Part shown: positions 61,263-64,000 of the stretch, in pieces
Layout: the number at the start of each line of letters is the position of its first letter
Position numbering within the stretch: position 1 is the first letter of the stretch
NCBI GenBank assembly: GCA_943787985.1
Contig: CALSOO010000005.1
Location: 310,001-374,000 of the forward strand
Origin: an uncultured Paracoccaceae bacterium
GTDB taxonomy: Bacteria; Pseudomonadota; Alphaproteobacteria; Rhodobacterales; Rhodobacteraceae
Direction of reading: 5' to 3'
DNA: 64,000 bases
Translations under genes and position numbers: made by a program
Notes under the pieces: generated by a model
Databases searched by the model: none
Told to the model about the DNA's origin: nothing
The model's input: the letters and a program-made list of their open reading frames with translations, nothing else

Positions 61263-61814
61263 ATGTCCCGCGACGAATTTCCCGGCTGGCACGGCACCAC
61301 GATCATCGGCGTCAAAAAAGACGGCAAGGTTGTGATTGCAGGTGACGGCCAAGTGTCATTGGGCCAAACGGTCATCAAGGGAACTGCGCGCAAGGTACGA
61401 AAACTGTCCCCGGGCGGGTTCGATGTAATCGCAGGATTTGCGGGGTCGACCGCCGATGCCTTTACCCTGCTTGAACGTCTGGAAGCCAAGCTTGAGACCA
61501 CTCCTGGCCAGCTTGCCCGTGCGTCTGTGGAATTGGCAAAGGACTGGCGGACCGACAAGTACCTTCAGAAACTCGAAGCTATGCTGATCGTCACTGATGG
61601 CAAAGAACTACTGGTGATTACAGGCGCCGGCGATGTCTTGGAGCCCGAGCATGACGTTGCGGCTATCGGATCAGGCGGCAACTTTGCTCTGGCCGCTGCG
61701 CGCGGCATGATGGACAGCGACAAATCCGCAGAGGACGTCGCCCGCGACGCCATGGCGATCGCTGCCGACATCTGCGTTTACACAAACGGAAAACTCACGG
61801 TGGAAACCATATGA
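61263..61814 (+). CDS. hslV: ATP-dependent protease peptidase subunit HslV
   Basis: The 183-residue subunit has a short propeptide ending at HG, after which Thr12 ([26 protein letters not shown]) becomes the N-terminal nucleophile. It forms a double hexamer that degrades proteins fed by HslU. AGGAAG precedes the ATG. It overlaps hslU (ATGA). Confidence 0.96.
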   Translation: MSRDEFPGWHGTTIIGVKKDGKVVIAGDGQVSLGQTVIKGTARKVRKLSPGGFDVIAGFAGSTADAFTLLERLEAKLETTPGQLARASVELAKDWRTDKYLQKLEAMLIVTDGKELLVITGAGDVLEPEHDVAAIGSGGNFALAAARGMMDSDKSAEDVARDAMAIAADICVYTNGKLTVETI

Positions 61815-63118
61815 CTGACCTGACCCCCCGCGAGATCGTGAGCGAGCTCGATCGCTTCATCATCGGTCAAAACGATGCAAAATGCGCTGTAGCCGTTGCC
61901 CTGCGCAACCGTTGGCGCCGCAAACAATTGCCAGACGATCTGCGCGACGAGGTCTATCCGAAAAACATCCTGATGATCGGACCCACGGGCGTTGGTAAAA
62001 CAGAAATCAGCCGCCGCTTGGCGAAACTGGCGCGCGCGCCGTTCCTTAAGGTCGAAGCCACCAAATTCACCGAAGTCGGTTATGTCGGGCGGGATGTCGA
62101 ACAGATCATTCGAGATCTGGTGGACAGTGCGATTGCAATGGTGCGCGAACAAATGCGCGATGATGTGAAAACGAACGCTCGCCATGCCGCCGAAGAACGC
62201 GTGATCGACGCCATTGCAGGAACAGACGCACGTGAACAAACCCGCGAGATGTTCCGCAAAAAGCTGAAATCCGGTGAACTGGACAACACTGAAATCGAAC
62301 TGGAAGTCGCCGACACATCAAGCCCCTTCCCCACCATGGAAATTCCGGGGCAACCCGGCTCTAACATGGGCATGATGAACCTTGGTGACATCTTTGGCAA
62401 AGCAATGGGCAACCGCACCACGCGCAAAAAACTGACCGTTGCACAAAGTTACGAGGTGTTGATCGGTGAAGAGGCCGACAAGCTACTGGATGAAGAGACT
62501 GTCACACGCGCGGCGATCGACGCGGTCGAACAAAACGGCATCGTTTTTCTGGATGAGATCGACAAGGTTTGCGCCCGCGCCGATGCGCGCGGCGGGGATG
62601 TCAGCCGCGAAGGCGTGCAGCGTGATTTGCTTCCACTGATCGAAGGCACGACCGTCAGCACCAAACACGGGCCCGTGAAAACAGATCATGTATTGTTTAT
62701 CGCCTCCGGCGCGTTCCACATCGCAAAGCCATCGGATTTGCTGCCTGAATTGCAAGGTCGTTTGCCCATCCGTGTCGAACTGCGGGCCCTGACCGAAGAA
62801 GACTTTGTGCGTATTTTGACGGAAACGGACAATGCCCTGACAATGCAGTATACAGCGCTGATGGGTACCGAAGGCGTCACAGTGAGCTTTGAGCCGGAAG
62901 GCATTGCAGCCCTGGCAAAAATTGCGGCTGACGTGAACCAGTCTGTGGAAAACATCGGCGCACGCAGGCTCTACACCGTGCTGGAACGCGTGTTTGAAGA
63001 GTTGTCATTCGCTGCGCCAGATCGTTCCGGTGATAGCATCATTGTGGACGCGGAATTCGTTGAAAAGAACTTGGGCGAGTTGGCAAAGTCGTCCGACCTT
63101 AGCCGATACGTGCTCTAG
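61811..63118 (+). CDS. hslU: ATP-dependent protease ATPase subunit HslU
   Basis: The 435-residue AAA+ ATPase has Walker A ([17 protein letters not shown]), Walker B ([12 protein letters not shown]), the pore GYVGRDVE and the conserved C-terminus ending DLSRYVL that inserts into HslV. It unfolds substrates for HslV. Its start overlaps hslV. Confidence 0.96.
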   Translation: MTDLTPREIVSELDRFIIGQNDAKCAVAVALRNRWRRKQLPDDLRDEVYPKNILMIGPTGVGKTEISRRLAKLARAPFLKVEATKFTEVGYVGRDVEQIIRDLVDSAIAMVREQMRDDVKTNARHAAEERVIDAIAGTDAREQTREMFRKKLKSGELDNTEIELEVADTSSPFPTMEIPGQPGSNMGMMNLGDIFGKAMGNRTTRKKLTVAQSYEVLIGEEADKLLDEETVTRAAIDAVEQNGIVFLDEIDKVCARADARGGDVSREGVQRDLLPLIEGTTVSTKHGPVKTDHVLFIASGAFHIAKPSDLLPELQGRLPIRVELRALTEEDFVRILTETDNALTMQYTALMGTEGVTVSFEPEGIAALAKIAADVNQSVENIGARRLYTVLERVFEELSFAAPDRSGDSIIVDAEFVEKNLGELAKSSDLSRYVL

Positions 63119-63173
63119 CCAACTGATCAAACGTGCTTTACCCGTTGGACAACTGGTAATTGGGTATTTTCCG

Positions 63174-64000
63174 ATGCGTTGGGCTATTTTGGCAATTCTC
63201 GCCGTTCTTTCAGGTTGTTCGAACAGAACAGCCGCGCCAATTGTTCCGTCAGCATTGGACATCGGTGTCAACAAAACCGTCTTTGTCGGAACCACGCGCC
63301 AAATTGATGATGATGGCACCTTTGGAATTCGGCGCAGCAGCACGTTGGCGCTGCTGGAACTTCAAGTTTCAATCCCGCCAAACCGAGAGATCGGAACGAT
63401 TTCCGACGGATTGGACAAACCCGATCCGGAGCGGGACTTTGTCATTGCACAGCAGCGACAGTTTGAAACCCAAGCACAGTTTCGCACCCGTTTAAGGCAG
63501 CAGCTTGGACGTGATGGAAATGCCTCAAACGAAGTTGTGGTGTTTGTGCATGGCTTCAACAACAGCTTTGCGGATACGGCCTTTCGGGTGGCACAACTTG
63601 CCAATGACCTTGATCTGCCCGGTAGTGTGGTGACGTATTCATGGCCCAGTCGCGGGCATCCTTTGGGATATGAATACGATGCTGACAGCGCGCTATTTGC
63701 GCGCGATGGGCTGCAACAGTTGCTTGAGAATATCCAAGCGGGGGGCGCAAAACGGATTGTCTTGGTGGCGCATTCTATGGGCGGGCGGCTGGTCATGGAA
63801 ACCTTGCGGCAGCTGGAAATCAAGGAAGCAAGCTGGTCACACCGCAACGTGTCAGGCGTTGTTTTGATCTCACCTGATGTGAATGTGGATGTGTTTCGCG
63901 CGCAAACCAATGCCTTTCAGAAATTGCCGCAGCCATTTATTATTTTCACATCCCAGAAAGACGTCATTCTAAGGCTGTCGGCTGGTTTACGGCGGGAAGA
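63174..64000 (+). CDS. alpha/beta hydrolase lipoprotein, DUF900 type (C-terminus off window)
   Basis: The frame from ATG 63174 stays open to the right edge, giving at least 275 residues. It starts with a lipoprotein signal, MRWAILAILAVLSGC, with Cys15 as the lipid site. The hydrolase core has VVVFVHGFNNSFADTAFRVAQL, TYSWPSRG and the nucleophile elbow LVAHSMGGRLVMETL, as in the DUF900/COG4782 family. Substrate is unknown. It follows hslU by 55 bases. Confidence 0.85.
   Translation, partial: MRWAILAILAVLSGCSNRTAAPIVPSALDIGVNKTVFVGTTRQIDDDGTFGIRRSSTLALLELQVSIPPNREIGTISDGLDKPDPERDFVIAQQRQFETQAQFRTRLRQQLGRDGNASNEVVVFVHGFNNSFADTAFRVAQLANDLDLPGSVVTYSWPSRGHPLGYEYDADSALFARDGLQQLLENIQAGGAKRIVLVAHSMGGRLVMETLRQLEIKEASWSHRNVSGVVLISPDVNVDVFRAQTNAFQKLPQPFIIFTSQKDVILRLSAGLRRE

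Noticed and set aside
1-64000. CRISPR array, prophage or gene transfer agent cluster
   Set aside because: No regularly spaced direct repeats and no capsid, portal, terminase or tail genes were seen.

Overview
The window looks like chromosomal DNA from an alphaproteobacterium of the order Rhodobacterales (Roseobacter group). The evidence is gene order and gene type: a regB / senC-regA redox cluster, the hemD - mitofilin - hemY order, the divL-like - tsaE - amgK - murU - addB - addA - trxA - hslV - hslU series, and a flagellar cluster with flaF, flbT and a MotE-like protein. Most boundaries are ATGA or TGATG overlaps. No rRNA, tRNA or CRISPR array was seen.

Layout. (1) 1-10.2 kb is a polyamine uptake and breakdown locus. 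It holds one incomplete ABC system (solute-binding protein and ATPase, cut by the left edge), an M24-family hydrolase resembling ectoine hydrolase, a class III aminotransferase of the putrescine-pyruvate type, a complete potFGHI transporter and a PuuB-like FAD amine oxidase. (2) 10.3-11.6 kb is UDP-glucose 6-dehydrogenase. (3) 11.6-35.4 kb is a flagellar cluster of about 27 genes in alternating blocks. The minus blocks are fliK-flgD, fliI, and fliL2-orf129-motE-like-motA-orf755-flhA-fliR-flhB-fliJ-like. The plus blocks are flgJ-flgN, flagellin-flaF-flbT, flgBC-fliEQ-flgFGAH-fliL1 and fliF-fliH-fliN-fliP. Genes for FliG, FliM, MotB, FlgE, FlgI, FlgK and FlgL are not in the window. (4) 35.4-37.5 kb holds gmd, a DUF2853 gene and a decayed IS5-type transposase remnant. 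(5) 37.5-45.2 kb holds tsaD-gpsA-yciI-EVE on the minus strand, hemD-mitofilin-hemY on the plus strand, and an unrecognised membrane protein. (6) 45.2-52.3 kb holds ahcY, an HD phosphohydrolase, an acetyltransferase, the RegB/SenC/RegA redox system and a DivL-like PAS protein. (7) 52.3-64 kb holds tsaE, the AmgK/MurU cell-wall recycling pair, AddAB recombination nuclease, thioredoxin, HslVU protease and a partial lipoprotein hydrolase.

The main regulatory theme is CtrA. A perfect TTAA-N7-TTAAC site inside a longer palindrome lies upstream of the DivL-like gene, which would act in the phosphorelay controlling CtrA. Weaker sites with the same 7-base spacing lie in front of flagellin, fliK/flgJ, fliI and fliF/fliL2. 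The least described parts are the stator operon (a MotE-like protein, an uncharacterised 755-residue exported helical protein that may be a MotC counterpart, and a small coiled-coil membrane protein), a candidate FliJ after flhB, and a pair of inverted TTGACC sites between two divergent polyamine-locus genes.
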